A program made the position numbers and the translations under genes. From NCBI RefSeq assembly GCF_004331265.1, contig NZ_SJOO01000001.1, forward strand, positions 620,001 through 684,000: a stretch of 64,000 nt of DNA, read 5' to 3'. Under the pieces are notes generated by a model. That model worked only from the letters and a program-made list of their open reading frames with translations. It had not been told where the DNA came from and made no database searches. Below, piece by piece: positions 16,991 through 27,296 of this stretch; the stretch's first letter is position 1, and every line of letters begins with the position of its first letter. The DNA comes from Enterobacter wuhouensis. Lineage in GTDB: Bacteria; Pseudomonadota; Gammaproteobacteria; Enterobacterales; Enterobacteriaceae.

Positions 16991-17515
16991 TCATAAGAAC
17001 TTATAGAAGACGGACGTGGCCGTCATTTCTCCGTCCGGCATTAGCGCATAGCGCGGGATCTCCCCAACCTTTTGCCAGCCGGCACGGTGGTAAAAACGTT
17101 CCGCACCGCTCCCTGTTGACGTGTCGAGCACCAGTACAGAAATGCCCCTGGCGCGGGCCTCAGCTTCAAGCGCTTCCATCAGCGCCATTGCGGCCCCTTT
17201 GCGACGCGCTTTTTCATGCACCAGCAGTTTCGCCACGTCCGCGCGGTGCGGCTGGTTCTCTGGCAGATCGGTGATCAACTGTACCGTACCGATAAGCCCG
17301 TCCTGCGGGTCGAAGCAGCCGAGCACAGTGCGCTCGCTGCGCCCGACGCTGCGGGCGATACCGAGCCAGAAGGTGCGCGCCTTTTCCAGGCTGAAGGGCA
17401 GCATAAAGCTGACGGATGCGCCGCCGTTGACGCAGTTTTCGAGTACGGCGGCCAGCGCATCAAGGTGTGTGAGTATCTCTTCCCGGGAGAGGGCTTTAAC
17501 GTGCAGTGAGGACAT
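16991..17515 (-). CDS. GNAT family N-acetyltransferase
   Basis: A 174-residue acetyltransferase with VAKLLVHEKARRKGAAMALMEAL as the acetyl-CoA site and VLDTSTGSGAERFYHRAGWQKVGEIP in the C-terminal half. The order resembles aminoglycoside/phosphinothricin-type GNATs, but no acceptor can be assigned. It stands alone upstream of uxaB with 116 bases between them. The start follows GGAAAAACAACG. Confidence 0.85.
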   Translation of the reverse strand: MSSLHVKALSREEILTHLDALAAVLENCVNGGASVSFMLPFSLEKARTFWLGIARSVGRSERTVLGCFDPQDGLIGTVQLITDLPENQPHRADVAKLLVHEKARRKGAAMALMEALEAEARARGISVLVLDTSTGSGAERFYHRAGWQKVGEIPRYALMPDGEMTATSVFYKFL

Positions 17516-17600
17516 CGTTGTTTTTCCTTACGTAGAATGCCCTCACTTTGCATTTAACATTTTTGCAACGCAACCACATCGGACATAGGCTTTTGTTATG

Positions 17601-18566
17601 TCACTTTGCATGCTGACGCTGTTGCTTCATGGCGTACATTTTTTCATCGGCTTCTTTCAGCCACTGCTGGACGTCGTTGTCATTATGATCGAATTCACTC
17701 AGCCCCCACGAAAACGCTAAAGCCCACGGATGCAGCCTGCGCGCGTTGTACGCTTCTACCTGCTCGGCCAGATGCTGCATGGCGATCCAGGCGCCCTGCT
17801 CATCCGTATCGGCAAAGAGCACGGCAAACTCGTCCCCGCCAAAGCGCACCAGCAGATCCGCCTCGCGGAACGACTTCCGCATAATGCCCGCCATGGCCTT
17901 CAGCGCGTTATCGCCCTCTTCATGGCCGTAGCGATCGTTAATGGCCTTGAAATGATCCAGATCCAGCCAGCCCAGGGTTAACGGCTCGGCCCGACGCTGT
18001 GCCACCGAAAGCGTAAAGCGAACAAACTGGTTAAACCCGCGGCGGTTAAACAGCCCGGTGAGCTCATCGGTGGTTGCCGCACTCACCGCGGCAAATTCGC
18101 CTTCCACCAGCGCCCCAAGGTCATCTAAAACCGCAAGATCCCCCTCCGTAAACGCGCGTGGTGCATAATCTATAAGGCACAGCGACCCTACGCTCGCGCC
18201 ATCCCTTAATCGCAGCGGAATACCGGCGTAAAAACGGATCCCCGGCTGACCCACCACCAGCGGATTATCAACAAAACGGGGGTCCTGTTGTGTGTCGTGG
18301 ACCACCAGCGGATTCTGGCTCAGGATCACATGGCCACAAAATGAGATATTGCGGGGAACGGTGTCGGGCGCGTCGCCGTTAGCTGATTTGATCACCAGCG
18401 AATGTTCTTCTACCAGATTGACCATCGCCAGAGGAACCCCGAAAAAGCGCTTTGCCAGGCGAGTCAGTCGATCGAACGCCGGTGAGCGCTCAATCTCAAG
18501 CAGCCCGGACTCGCGCAGCGAGTTCAGACGGTCCATTTCGTTTTCAGGGGTTGCAGGTGTTTTCAT
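17601..18566 (-). CDS. GAF-GGDEF protein, probable diguanylate cyclase
   Basis: A 321-residue soluble protein. An N-terminal GAF domain (about 25-155; ISFCGHVILS and FYAGIPLRLRDGASVGSLCLID) precedes a GGDEF domain with DELTGLFNRRGF and an intact active site RFGGDEFAVLF (about 265). It should make cyclic di-GMP from two GTP in response to a small ligand or redox state bound by the GAF domain. The I-site Arg-x-x-Asp before GGDEF (READLLVRFGG) is recognisable. It is the first of three GGDEF genes on this strand. Confidence 0.9.
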   Translation of the reverse strand: MKTPATPENEMDRLNSLRESGLLEIERSPAFDRLTRLAKRFFGVPLAMVNLVEEHSLVIKSANGDAPDTVPRNISFCGHVILSQNPLVVHDTQQDPRFVDNPLVVGQPGIRFYAGIPLRLRDGASVGSLCLIDYAPRAFTEGDLAVLDDLGALVEGEFAAVSAATTDELTGLFNRRGFNQFVRFTLSVAQRRAEPLTLGWLDLDHFKAINDRYGHEEGDNALKAMAGIMRKSFREADLLVRFGGDEFAVLFADTDEQGAWIAMQHLAEQVEAYNARRLHPWALAFSWGLSEFDHNDNDVQQWLKEADEKMYAMKQQRQHAK

Positions 18567-18619
18567 AACGTCTCCTGACGCATAGCTCTACTAAAAGCGT
18601 AGCTTAAACAGAGACATTT

Positions 18620-19675
18620 TCAGTGTGCGAATATTCTGTTCTTACCATCCCGCTTGGCGCGATACAGGGCGTCATCTGCCGCCTGCAGCCAGTCGGTTAC
18701 GCTTGCCATTTCACGCGTGGCGCTGGCGATGCCAATGCTGAGCGTACAGCGCACAGCCTCCTGCGCCACCTCTTCCATCACCGCCGTCGCGTCCATAATG
18801 CGCGTTGCGACGATATGGGCCTCTTCAATGGAGGTATTGGGCAGCAAAATCACGAACTCATCGCCGCCCAGCCGCGCCGGGGTATCCGCCGGGCGCGTTG
18901 CCAGATGCAAAATTTGCGACACGGTCGCCAGCATCGCGTCCCCCACTTTATGCCCATACCGATCGTTAACCTCTTTGAAATTGTCGATATCAATAAACAT
19001 CAGGGCGGATTCGCGGCACGTCTGGCGCAGTTTCTTCAGCTCATGGTCAATGCGCTTTTCCAGTAGCCGACGATTGGCGATGTCCAGCAGCGGGTCCATC
19101 ATGGCAATCCGCTCAAGCTCCCGACTCTTGATGCGCAAACGGAGCGCGATGCTGTCCGTCAGCACGCTCAGGGCAATAACATAAATGGCGATCAGCGGAA
19201 GCGTCGCAAACATCGTGCGCTGCGTGACGACGGTATCCACCGCCATTCCCTGCGTTAGCCAGGATGCGAGAAAAACGCCAAGCATCAGTGCCCCCGCCTT
19301 TTTCATCAGCGTATAGCCGCCCGCGGCGAGCCTGTCGGCAAGCAGGATAGTGGCAATTACCACTGAAGGCAGAGGATTAACCGCCATCATGGCGATCCAG
19401 AAGCCCCCTGCGCCAGCATCGAGCACCAGATTTTGGTGTTCAGTGGCCAGCGGAATGGGAGAATTACGCGCGCGTTGCCATGCAAGCGTGGGCCAGATAA
19501 AGGCGTTTATTCCCAGCAGAATCATAAGCCAGGCGGAACGTTGATGTTCAATCAGGACGGAGAGGATGGGAATGAAGCAGAGCAGCGTACCGAGAATACG
19601 CATCAGGTACATGCGTGTGACAAACCGGCTGCCTGGCGCGCGAGGTTTTTTACTCAGCCTGTCAATTCCATTCAT
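18620..19675 (-). CDS. MASE2-GGDEF membrane protein, probable diguanylate cyclase (AdrA/DgcC-like)
   Basis: About 351 residues. The N-terminal region with several membrane helices (SRFVTRMYLMRILGTLLCFIP...) matches the MASE2 sensor of AdrA/DgcC, which controls cellulose synthesis. The C-terminal GGDEF domain has RLGGDEFVILL and DNFKEVNDRYGH. The usual DxLTGLxNRR reads DPLLDIANRR, a mild departure. The internal ATG (MNGIDRL) is chosen because the frame upstream starts only with TTG. Its ribosome site is weak, so the start is uncertain. Confidence 0.85.
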   Translation of the reverse strand: MNGIDRLSKKPRAPGSRFVTRMYLMRILGTLLCFIPILSVLIEHQRSAWLMILLGINAFIWPTLAWQRARNSPIPLATEHQNLVLDAGAGGFWIAMMAVNPLPSVVIATILLADRLAAGGYTLMKKAGALMLGVFLASWLTQGMAVDTVVTQRTMFATLPLIAIYVIALSVLTDSIALRLRIKSRELERIAMMDPLLDIANRRLLEKRIDHELKKLRQTCRESALMFIDIDNFKEVNDRYGHKVGDAMLATVSQILHLATRPADTPARLGGDEFVILLPNTSIEEAHIVATRIMDATAVMEEVAQEAVRCTLSIGIASATREMASVTDWLQAADDALYRAKRDGKNRIFAH

Positions 19676-19801
19676 TCTGCGATTTTTCCGATATATTTCT
19701 CTCGGTATCTTATTGAGCTTAAAAATACGTAGCAAGCAATTTATCAGCTTATCGTTAACATCAATGCCGCATTCTGGCTGGCGTGGTTACGTTTACACCC
19801 G

Positions 19802-21241
19802 TCAGGCTTCACTTTCGGGCGTGGCGGCGACCGGTTCGCCTGACAAACGGGCACTGGTACGATTTCGCCCTGCTTTTTTCGAACGATAGAGATAGTCATC
19901 CGCTTCGGCCATCAGCCTGTTAAAAACCTCGGTCAGCTGCCAGGAGCCCGCCCTTCCGCTTCCAAGGCCAATGCTTACCGTCAGCAACAGCGTTTGCTGC
20001 CGCCAGGTAAAAGGATGATTAGCGATCGTAACTCTAATACGTTCCGCCAGATTGAAACCGTGTTCGGCATCCCCGGTATTCACGACAACCGCGAACTCTT
20101 CGCCCCCCATACGCGCGACCAGCCCGTCCTCACCCACGACCTGCTGAACCTGGCGGGCAAAGGTCGCGAGCACGCGATCGCCACACTCGTGCCCGTAGTT
20201 GTCGTTAATGCTCTTAAAATAATCAATATCTAAGAGCATCACCGTCAGGAACCGAGAATGGCGGTGGCGCTCTTCTTGCTTAAGCGCTTCGTAAAGCCCG
20301 GAACGGGAATAGACGTGGGTCAGAAAATCAAAATCCGCCCGCAGGGAAACCTGCTGGATAAGAGAGTTGATCGCCGCCACGCTGACGGAAACCATGATCG
20401 GGCAAATTGCCATCGTGGCGATGCCAAGCCGCGCCGAGAACATCATCGGCGTCGACAGCGGTGCGGCGACGGCAATATTGATAATGGAATTAGCGACCAG
20501 GACGATCTCCACGGCACCCGTGACAAACGTCAGCAGGCAGGTGGCCGGTAAAGAGTAGCGCACCGCGCACCAGATAAGCGCAGGCAGCGGGAAGGCCAGG
20601 CTCCCCGCACCGCCAATCACCACGGATGCCAAAACGGAAACCACCAGGGCCAGCACGGGTAACAGCTGTTCAACGCGTATCCGAATCTGCCGCGTCGGCA
20701 TTTTTACGGTCAGCATACACGGCACAATGAGCACACCCGTTGAAAACTGCTCGCTGAACCAGTCGGCATACAGCGGCCAGAAGGTTTGGCTATCAATACC
20801 GACCGAGCCCACCGCTCCCAGCAGGGCGCACAGCAGTGCGGCAATCAGACAGTAGTTAAACAGCCGCAGGGCGTTAAGGGGATCGGGGGTTTTCTTCATC
20901 AGCCGTTTATCGCGTATGACCAGCAGCGCGACCACCACGATAAACACCATATTCGACAGGTTAATCACCAGCGAGGCCGCACCCCAGCGGGTGGTCAACG
21001 CGTCGTACACCAGCATAGCGACGTAACACACCGCATAGTAATGCAGGCGATTAAGATAGGCGTAGCGGGCGAATATCCCGGCCATGACGCCGTTAAGCGG
21101 CCAGAAGAGGGATAGCGCTTCCACCAGGCGTAGCTCCGCGCCAACAAAGTAGAACAGCGTGGTGAGAACAAAGATAGCCGCAGCATTCTGCAGCGGGCCG
21201 TCTGGTCGAAAAAGCCTGAGGGTGGAAATCGCAGAACGCAT
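19802..21241 (-). CDS. dgcF: MASE1-type membrane diguanylate cyclase (DgcF-like)
   Basis: A 479-residue protein: eight or so hydrophobic helices over residues 20-300 resembling a MASE1 sensor (LFWPLNGVMAGIFARYAYLN), then a GGDEF domain with DIDYFKSINDNYGH and active site RMGGEEFAVVV. It lies where E. coli has yneF/dgcF, between uxaB and yneG, but E. coli DgcF is shorter (about 315 residues), lacking part of the sensor. Orthology is by position and architecture. A plausible I-site RxxD is not clear before GGEEF. Confidence 0.8.
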   Translation of the reverse strand: MRSAISTLRLFRPDGPLQNAAAIFVLTTLFYFVGAELRLVEALSLFWPLNGVMAGIFARYAYLNRLHYYAVCYVAMLVYDALTTRWGAASLVINLSNMVFIVVVALLVIRDKRLMKKTPDPLNALRLFNYCLIAALLCALLGAVGSVGIDSQTFWPLYADWFSEQFSTGVLIVPCMLTVKMPTRQIRIRVEQLLPVLALVVSVLASVVIGGAGSLAFPLPALIWCAVRYSLPATCLLTFVTGAVEIVLVANSIINIAVAAPLSTPMMFSARLGIATMAICPIMVSVSVAAINSLIQQVSLRADFDFLTHVYSRSGLYEALKQEERHRHSRFLTVMLLDIDYFKSINDNYGHECGDRVLATFARQVQQVVGEDGLVARMGGEEFAVVVNTGDAEHGFNLAERIRVTIANHPFTWRQQTLLLTVSIGLGSGRAGSWQLTEVFNRLMAEADDYLYRSKKAGRNRTSARLSGEPVAATPESEA

Positions 21242-21357
21242 TAAATATCAATCCATATAATTACGCGTTGCAATTATTTGCGGTTGTCAGCATGTGTGTG
21301 GGGATCATTCAACATGCATCTATAACACATATACAACAGGATCATAACTCGTCAAAT

Positions 21358-21714
21358 TTAGGGGTTCATTTGCATCACCAGCCAGTGGTGAATGACGCCA
21401 ACTATGTAATGCTGCTGCTCCCCGCTGAGCTGAACACCCTGAGGAATGTTATGCCATTTCGCCAGGCACCCGCGACAGCAGGTGGCGGTCGCATGCTGGG
21501 CGATAAAGACCGGATGCCCGCGCATCGGCGTTTGCTTTCCGTCGTTAGCGGGATGCGCGGGTGCAAGACGTTTTGCAATAAAATCGGCGGCGTGCCGATC
21601 GATGGTTTCGGCACCCTTGTCCCAACAGTATTGCCGTTCTTTGTCGCCCAGGCGAAAGCGCGACCGAAAAGGTGAACGCGCCAGGCGAGAAAATAGGGGT
21701 TCCAGCGTCGTCAT
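21358..21714 (-). CDS. yneG: YneG, DUF4186 protein of unknown function
   Basis: A 118-residue soluble protein with clear relatedness to E. coli YneG (119 residues): RLARSPFRSRFRL near the start, then HPVFIAQHATATCCRGCLAKWH, whose CCRGC and neighbouring His residues look like a metal site. Its start overlaps the glsB stop (TGATG), so it is translated with glsB. No function is established; co-expression with glutaminase is conserved. Confidence 0.93.
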   Translation of the reverse strand: MTTLEPLFSRLARSPFRSRFRLGDKERQYCWDKGAETIDRHAADFIAKRLAPAHPANDGKQTPMRGHPVFIAQHATATCCRGCLAKWHNIPQGVQLSGEQQHYIVGVIHHWLVMQMNP

Positions 21715-22640
21715 CAGTAAACGGATCGCCCCAGGCGCTGGGTCAGTCTTTCCAGAACCGCCACGCCGGCAAGTGAATTTCCCGTTTCATCCAGTTCCGG
21801 GCTCCACACGGCTATCGCCATCTCATGCGGGACAATGGCGACCACCCCGCCGCCTACGCCTGATTTCGCGGGCAGCCCGACGCGCCAGGCAAACTCTCCG
21901 GCGTTCTGATACATCCCGCTGGTCGCCATCAGCGCGTTCACCTGGCGCGCCTGCATCGGAGTAACAACCTCCTGATCAAGATGCGGCGCATGGCCCTGAT
22001 GCGCCAGGAAAAGAAACGTCTGGGCCAGTTCGACACAGTTCATCTTCAGGGCACAGTAATGAAAGTAGTTTTGCAGAACGGTCGCCACGTCGTTGTGGAA
22101 ATTGCCGAAGGACTTCATGAGCCAGGCGATGGCCGCGTTGCGGGCGGAGTGTTCAAACTCCGAGCGGGCCACGACCGGATCGTAGGCAATATCCGATATG
22201 CCGGAAAGCTGGCGCACGATTTCGAGCATCCGCTGGCGAGGCGCGCTTAGGCGGCTTTGCAGCATATCGCACACCACCAGCGCCCCGGCATTGATAAAGG
22301 GATTACGCGGTTTGCCCTGCTCCATTTCGAGCTGAAGGAGCGAATTGAAGGGCTGGCCTGACGGATCTTTCCCGACCCGCTGCCAGATCTCCTCTTCTTC
22401 GTACTGACGCATGGCCGCGACCAGGCTCAGCACTTTGGAAATGGACTGAATCGAAAAACGCTCCGTCGCGTCACCGGCCTGAAAACGTTGTCCGTCTACG
22501 GTGCAAATGGCAATGCCCAGCTTATTGCCGCTCACCGAGGCGAGTGCCGGAATATAGTCGGCCACCTTCCCTTTTCCGAGTAAGGGACGAACCTGCGCCA
22601 GAACCTCGTCCAGCATCTCATTATGGATGACCGCAGCCAC
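21714..22640 (-). CDS. glsB: Glutaminase 2
   Basis: Hydrolyses glutamine to glutamate and ammonia in the cytoplasm. It has 308 residues, as in E. coli YneH/GlsB. The serine beta-lactamase-like catalytic pair Ser66-x-x-Lys69 is in FSIQSISKV, and Tyr/Asn active-site segments ([34 protein letters not shown]) are intact. It is followed by yneG. In E. coli the sad-glsB region is controlled by PtrR, encoded nearby. Confidence 0.96.
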   Translation of the reverse strand: MAAVIHNEMLDEVLAQVRPLLGKGKVADYIPALASVSGNKLGIAICTVDGQRFQAGDATERFSIQSISKVLSLVAAMRQYEEEEIWQRVGKDPSGQPFNSLLQLEMEQGKPRNPFINAGALVVCDMLQSRLSAPRQRMLEIVRQLSGISDIAYDPVVARSEFEHSARNAAIAWLMKSFGNFHNDVATVLQNYFHYCALKMNCVELAQTFLFLAHQGHAPHLDQEVVTPMQARQVNALMATSGMYQNAGEFAWRVGLPAKSGVGGGVVAIVPHEMAIAVWSPELDETGNSLAGVAVLERLTQRLGRSVY

Positions 22641-22702
22641 TCTTTGCTCCTTGCCCTCAGGCTAAAACGGGCTGCGAGTATAACAGACGCTTATATGTTG
22701 CG

Positions 22703-24292
22703 TCAGGCGCTAAGACGAAAACGGGAAACCGCCTGCAGCAAAAGGTCGGACGCGTTGTGCAGGCGATCCGATGCCGTCGACGCGTCAGAAACCAGCGCGT
22801 CCGTCTGGCGGGAAACCTGATTCAGCGCCTGCAGCCGGCGCGTCATCTGATGAATACTCTCTCCCTGACTCAGGGTGGCGGTTGAGATATCGTTCAGCAA
22901 GCTGCTTAAATTCGCCACCAGCCCGGTCACCTGCTGCAGATTATCCTCCAGACGGTTCACCGCCTTCGAGCCATCTTCAATCCCCTGCAGCGAGTGGTTA
23001 ATCAGCTCCTGAATAGTTTGCGTCGAGTGGCTGCTCTTTCTGGCAAGCAATCCGACCTCCCGCGCCACCACGGCAAATCCGCGCCCCTGGTTTCCGGCAT
23101 GGGCAGCTTCGATCGCCGCATTCAGCGCCAGAATATTGGTCTGGAACGCCACGCTGTCGATCATCGCCACGATCCCCCGCATTTCAGCGGATCGGCTGAC
23201 GATCGCCTGCATGGAGTTATTTACGGTAGACATCATTTGATCGCCACCGGCCGCCGCCCGACGCGCCTCATCGGCACGCGTGCTGGCAAGTTTTGCATAT
23301 CCCGTACTGCCTTCCACATGGGTTTCTAGCGTGGCGATATGGGCCGTTACGTCGTCCAGCTCTTTCGCCTGACGCGCCGACTGCTGGTAGAGCTTTTGGT
23401 TACCCTGCGCCAGAGAGCCAATGTTCTCGACCATTGAGGTTGTCGCATTGCTGACCTGGGTCACCAGCTGCTGCAGCCCCTGCTGCATGGTGGAAATACT
23501 GGCGCTGAGCTGCCCGATCTCGCGGTTAAAGCGCAGGACGTCCGGCGGCGTACCGGAGAGATCGCCTGCTGCGAGACGATTAATATGCGTAATCAGGCGA
23601 CGCAGCGGTGCGATGACCCATTTCACCATGCCAAACCAGACCGCAACGGCGATCGCCAGCAGAACTATCGGCGCCAACAGGAATAAGCGCTGCAGGCCGG
23701 AAAGCCGTTCCATCAGGGACTGCCGCCCCTGAATCGCCCGCTTCTCGCTGAGCTGCTGATAGCGCGCATAGTTGTCGTTAAAGTCGCTCTGAAACGCCTG
23801 GGCCGGCACGGCAAAGAAGGCGTCAATGGCGTTGGTTTTAATCAGCCCTTCCGCCTGCTCTTTTATGGCACCGTAGAAAAGCTGATAGCTCGTGACCAGG
23901 GCATCATCTTTGGGGGGATTCAGCGCAAGCCACGCGTTCCATGCCTGCTGCGAGGCGTCCAGCGCCTGCCGCGCTTCATCCATCAGGCTATGCCAGCTTC
24001 CTTCGGAGCCGGTCTCTTTATCCTGCATGAAATACACGCCCGAGCGGTTAAGCAGATCGCTTGCGGCGAGCAGAGACACCCGCGCCAGATCCAGCTTGCC
24101 CTGCTGCTGATACGCCAGCTGGTTATGCCGTTCATTACGCTGGGCTTCTTTCAGGGAGGCGGTAAGCAGGAACGATGAGGAAAGCTGCAGGGCGGAGAAA
24201 AGACCGATAATACAAAAGATGCCGGCCAGCAGGCCAAACTGACGCGGGAGGATGCGCTGCGCAATACGGCGAAAAATTTGCGTTAGGTTCAT
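22703..24292 (-). CDS. Methyl-accepting chemotaxis protein
   Basis: A 529-residue transmembrane chemoreceptor: first membrane helix about 20-40, a periplasmic four-helix ligand domain of Tar/Tsr type to about 205, second helix about 207-228, HAMP, then the signalling hairpin with tip [20 protein letters not shown]. No CheR-docking pentapeptide is at the C-terminus (FRLSA), so adaptation probably depends on other receptors. The ATG at MNLTQIFRR is chosen because the first membrane helix then sits at the right distance. It has no E. coli counterpart at this place, where glsB and sad are adjacent. Ligand unknown. Confidence 0.9.
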   Translation of the reverse strand: MNLTQIFRRIAQRILPRQFGLLAGIFCIIGLFSALQLSSSFLLTASLKEAQRNERHNQLAYQQQGKLDLARVSLLAASDLLNRSGVYFMQDKETGSEGSWHSLMDEARQALDASQQAWNAWLALNPPKDDALVTSYQLFYGAIKEQAEGLIKTNAIDAFFAVPAQAFQSDFNDNYARYQQLSEKRAIQGRQSLMERLSGLQRLFLLAPIVLLAIAVAVWFGMVKWVIAPLRRLITHINRLAAGDLSGTPPDVLRFNREIGQLSASISTMQQGLQQLVTQVSNATTSMVENIGSLAQGNQKLYQQSARQAKELDDVTAHIATLETHVEGSTGYAKLASTRADEARRAAAGGDQMMSTVNNSMQAIVSRSAEMRGIVAMIDSVAFQTNILALNAAIEAAHAGNQGRGFAVVAREVGLLARKSSHSTQTIQELINHSLQGIEDGSKAVNRLEDNLQQVTGLVANLSSLLNDISTATLSQGESIHQMTRRLQALNQVSRQTDALVSDASTASDRLHNASDLLLQAVSRFRLSA

Positions 24293-24384
24293 AATTTTCT
24301 TCTGTAACAACACGTTAGACGCGAAGGAGTCTACGAGACGAAAATGACAGAACCATTGCAAAAAAATGACAGCGCGCGGAGAGT

Positions 24385-24407
24385 GCCGGGCGGCGCCACC
24401 GCCCGGC
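24385..24407. repeat. REP-like hairpin between sad and the chemoreceptor
   Basis: GCCGGGCGG-CGCCA-CCGCCCGGC forms a perfect nine-base stem just after the sad stop. No T-run follows directly on either strand, so it looks more like a REP-type element than a strong terminator. Confidence 0.6.
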
Positions 24408-24414
24408 ATCACAA

Positions 24415-25803
24415 TCAAACGCGGTCTTTCCACACCGTCTGCACGTTACAGAATTCGTGCAGACCGAAGTGGGACAGCTCGCGACCAAAGCCGCTCTTCT
24501 TCACGCCGCCAAAGGCGACGCGCGCATCGCTGGCGCTGTAGCCGTTAATAAACACCCCACCGCACTCCAGCTCGCGGGAAAATCTATCGGCAAGCGCGGC
24601 GTCTGCGGTAAAGACCGTGGCAGACAGGCCAAAGTCGCTGTCGTTAGCCAGACGCAGGGCGTGATCCGCGTTTTTTGCTACCGTCACCGCCGCGACCGGG
24701 CCAAACAGCTCCTGACGGAACGCCGTCATCTCAGCGGTCACGTTGCCCAGCACGGTTGGCGCGTAATAGTTACCCTCACCCGCCATTTTCTCACCGCCCA
24801 GCAGCAGCGTAGCGCCTTCTGCCAGCGTGGCCTGCACCTGCTGATGCAGTTCATCGCGCAGATCGAAGCGCGCCATCGGGCCAATGTAATTTTCTTCCTC
24901 ATCCGGTGCGCCCATCCTGAGCGCGGCCACTTCCTCAACGAAGCGCCGGGTAAAGGTATCCGCAATGCCTTCTTCCACAATGAAGCGTTTTGCCGCCGCG
25001 CACACCTGCCCGGTGTTTTGATAGCGTCCGGCGACCGCCGCCTTCACGGCCAGATCAAGATCGGCATCGTTCAGCACGATAAACGGATCGGAACCGCCCA
25101 GCTCAAGCACGCATTTTTTCAGCGCTGCGCCCGCCTGAGCACCAATTGCCGCCCCGGCGCGCACGCTGCCGGTAACGGTAACGGCGGCAATGCGCCGATC
25201 GCCTATCGCCTGGCTGACGCCGTCATTGGTGGCGTTTACCCAGCCAAACACGCCCTGCGGGAAGCCGGCATCGATGAAGATCTGCCCAATCAGCTCTGCC
25301 GAACCAAGCACGTTCGGGGCATGTTTCAGGAGATAGCTATTCCCGGCCAGCAGGATCGGTACCGCGCCGCGCAGCACCTGCCAGAGGGGGAAGTTCCACG
25401 GCATAACCGCCAGTATCGGTCCCATTGGACGATACTCAATGACCGCCCTGTTGTTCTCCACCAGGGTCGGTTCCGCGGCCAGCATCGCGGGTCCTTGCTC
25501 AGCGTACCAGTCGCAGAGGCTGGCCGATTTAGCCACTTCAGCACGCGCCTGTAAAATGGGTTTGCCCATTTCGCGGGACATCATCTGCGCCATCTCTTCC
25601 GCACGGTTACGCAGCGCGGCCCCAAGGTCACGAAGCTTTTGCGCGCGATGCAGCACGCTTTCGCTTCGCCACTGGCGAAACCCCGCGTCGGCCAGGGCAA
25701 TCGCACAGTCAACCTCTTCGGCCGTCGCCCATGGATAGGCCGCGAGGACTGCGCCCGTGGCGGGATTAACGGAGAGTGCGTGTGTTTCAGGTGAATGAGT
25801 CAT
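24415..25803 (-). CDS. sad: Succinate semialdehyde dehydrogenase
   Basis: NAD-dependent oxidation of succinate semialdehyde to succinate, used in putrescine/GABA and 4-hydroxyphenylacetate breakdown. The 462 residues equal E. coli Sad (YneI). The general-base Glu is in [15 protein letters not shown] and the catalytic Cys in [14 protein letters not shown]. The ATG is chosen; an in-frame GTG four codons earlier is itself part of the ribosome site (GTGGAG). Divergent ptrR lies 99 bases away. Confidence 0.96.
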   Translation of the reverse strand: MTHSPETHALSVNPATGAVLAAYPWATAEEVDCAIALADAGFRQWRSESVLHRAQKLRDLGAALRNRAEEMAQMMSREMGKPILQARAEVAKSASLCDWYAEQGPAMLAAEPTLVENNRAVIEYRPMGPILAVMPWNFPLWQVLRGAVPILLAGNSYLLKHAPNVLGSAELIGQIFIDAGFPQGVFGWVNATNDGVSQAIGDRRIAAVTVTGSVRAGAAIGAQAGAALKKCVLELGGSDPFIVLNDADLDLAVKAAVAGRYQNTGQVCAAAKRFIVEEGIADTFTRRFVEEVAALRMGAPDEEENYIGPMARFDLRDELHQQVQATLAEGATLLLGGEKMAGEGNYYAPTVLGNVTAEMTAFRQELFGPVAAVTVAKNADHALRLANDSDFGLSATVFTADAALADRFSRELECGGVFINGYSASDARVAFGGVKKSGFGRELSHFGLHEFCNVQTVWKDRV

Positions 25804-25902
25804 TTTGTTCTCCACATGATAAGAGTTGATTCATTGTGGCCCACTCTGCTATTTCTTAAAACTGAATAATACTAACCACCTTATTCACGAATCGAGAATG
25901 CC

Positions 25903-26781
25903 ATGGACTTAACCCAGCTTGAAATGTTTAACGCCGTCGCGCTCACCGGCAGCATCACCCAGGCCGCGCAGAAGGTGCATCGCGTGCCGTCAAACCTGAC
26001 CACCCGCATCCGCCAGCTTGAGGCCGATCTGGGCGTAGCGCTGTTTATTCGCGAAAACCAGCGCCTCAGGCTATCGCCCGCCGGACATAACTTCCTGCGC
26101 TACAGCAGGCAGATCCTGGCGCTGGTCGACGAGGCGCGAATGGTGGTCGCTGGCGATGAGCCACAGGGGCTGTTTGCCCTCGGCGCGCTGGAGAGCACCG
26201 CAGCGGTGCGTATTCCGGAAAGTCTGGCGCTGTTTAATCAACGCTATCCGCGTATCCAGTTTGCGCTTTCAACCGGACCGTCCGGGACGATGATTGACGG
26301 CGTGCTGGAGGGAACCCTGAGCGCTGCGTTTGTGGACGGTCCGCTATCGCACCCGGAGCTGGAGGGGATGCCGGTTTACCGGGAAGAGATGATGCTGGTG
26401 ACGCCCGCGGGGCATAGGAAAGTAGCCAACGCTATGCAGGTCAGCGGCAGCGATGTCTATGCCTTCCGCGCTAACTGCTCCTACAGGCGGCATCTGGAAA
26501 GCTGGTTCCATGCCGACCGGGCCACGCCCGGGCGCATTCATGAAATGGAGTCGTACCACGGCATGCTCGCCTGCGCGATTGCCGGCGCAGGGATTGCGCT
26601 CATGCCCCGCTCAATGCTGGAAAGCATGCCGGGGCATCATCAGGTTGAAGCGTGGCCGCTGGCGGAAAACTGGCGCTGGCTGACCACCTGGCTGGTCTGG
26701 CGTCGCGGCGCGATGACCCGCCAGCTTGAGGCATTTATAGCGCTGCTAAACGAACGTCTTCAACCAGCGCCTTCTCCATAA
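25903..26781 (+). CDS. ptrR: PtrR (YneJ), LysR-type regulator of sad/glsB
   Basis: A 292-residue LysR regulator: N-terminal helix-turn-helix ([24 protein letters not shown]...) and C-terminal effector domain. In E. coli PtrR represses sad and affects glutaminase and putrescine-related nitrogen use. Divergent arrangement with sad is conserved and the shared 99-base region should hold its operator. The 3' end overlaps the convergent acetyltransferase gene by 47 bases. Confidence 0.92.
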   Translation: MDLTQLEMFNAVALTGSITQAAQKVHRVPSNLTTRIRQLEADLGVALFIRENQRLRLSPAGHNFLRYSRQILALVDEARMVVAGDEPQGLFALGALESTAAVRIPESLALFNQRYPRIQFALSTGPSGTMIDGVLEGTLSAAFVDGPLSHPELEGMPVYREEMMLVTPAGHRKVANAMQVSGSDVYAFRANCSYRRHLESWFHADRATPGRIHEMESYHGMLACAIAGAGIALMPRSMLESMPGHHQVEAWPLAENWRWLTTWLVWRRGAMTRQLEAFIALLNERLQPAPSP

Positions 26782-27217
26782 ACAGGCTTAGCGGATCTTC
26801 ACTGTAGGGGGCAAATGCCGTACGCCGTTCATACCCGCTGTTTTCATACAGACGGACGGCGGCATGCTGCTTGATGCCCGTCTCCAGCCGAAGCGTATGG
26901 CAATCGCGGCTAAGGGCCTCATCCTCCAGGGCCGCCAGCAGCCGTTCCCCCAGCCGTTGGCCGCGATGGGCTGGATCGATATAGACTCGTTTCATTTCGC
27001 CGGTGCCGTCGCCGTTAAGCACAACGGCACCGCATCCCACGGCGTTAAGCTGCGGGTCGCGAATAATCATCAGGATTAACGACGCTTGCGGGAGTGCAGA
27101 CAGATCGAGCAAATGGTTGCTCTCGGCCGGATAGAGTTCGCTCTGGTAGCGGTCGAGGGCCGCTATCAGGCTGAGAATATCGGGATGACGTGCAGACTCA
27201 GAGGTAATGGAATACAT
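26735..27217 (-). CDS. GNAT family N-acetyltransferase
   Basis: A 160-residue acetyltransferase; [25 protein letters not shown] carries the acetyl-CoA loop, followed by [24 protein letters not shown]. The middle segment [23 protein letters not shown] is typical of the YsnE/PaiA-like branch. The ATG with AAGGAG upstream is chosen. No acceptor can be assigned. Confidence 0.85.
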   Translation of the reverse strand: MYSITSESARHPDILSLIAALDRYQSELYPAESNHLLDLSALPQASLILMIIRDPQLNAVGCGAVVLNGDGTGEMKRVYIDPAHRGQRLGERLLAALEDEALSRDCHTLRLETGIKQHAAVRLYENSGYERRTAFAPYSEDPLSLFMEKALVEDVRLAAL

Positions 27218-27296
27218 GGCAGGCTCCTTGTTATTTTCCTTCAACATAGCGCCCGCCACGTCTTCTCACCTCATAGTTTTTGTTTATGACGGCGGC

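Noticed and set aside
24457..25554. Long plus-strand open frame (365 codons) opposite sad
   Set aside because: It is the antisense shadow of an intact, well-conserved dehydrogenase gene; its translation has no recognisable domain.
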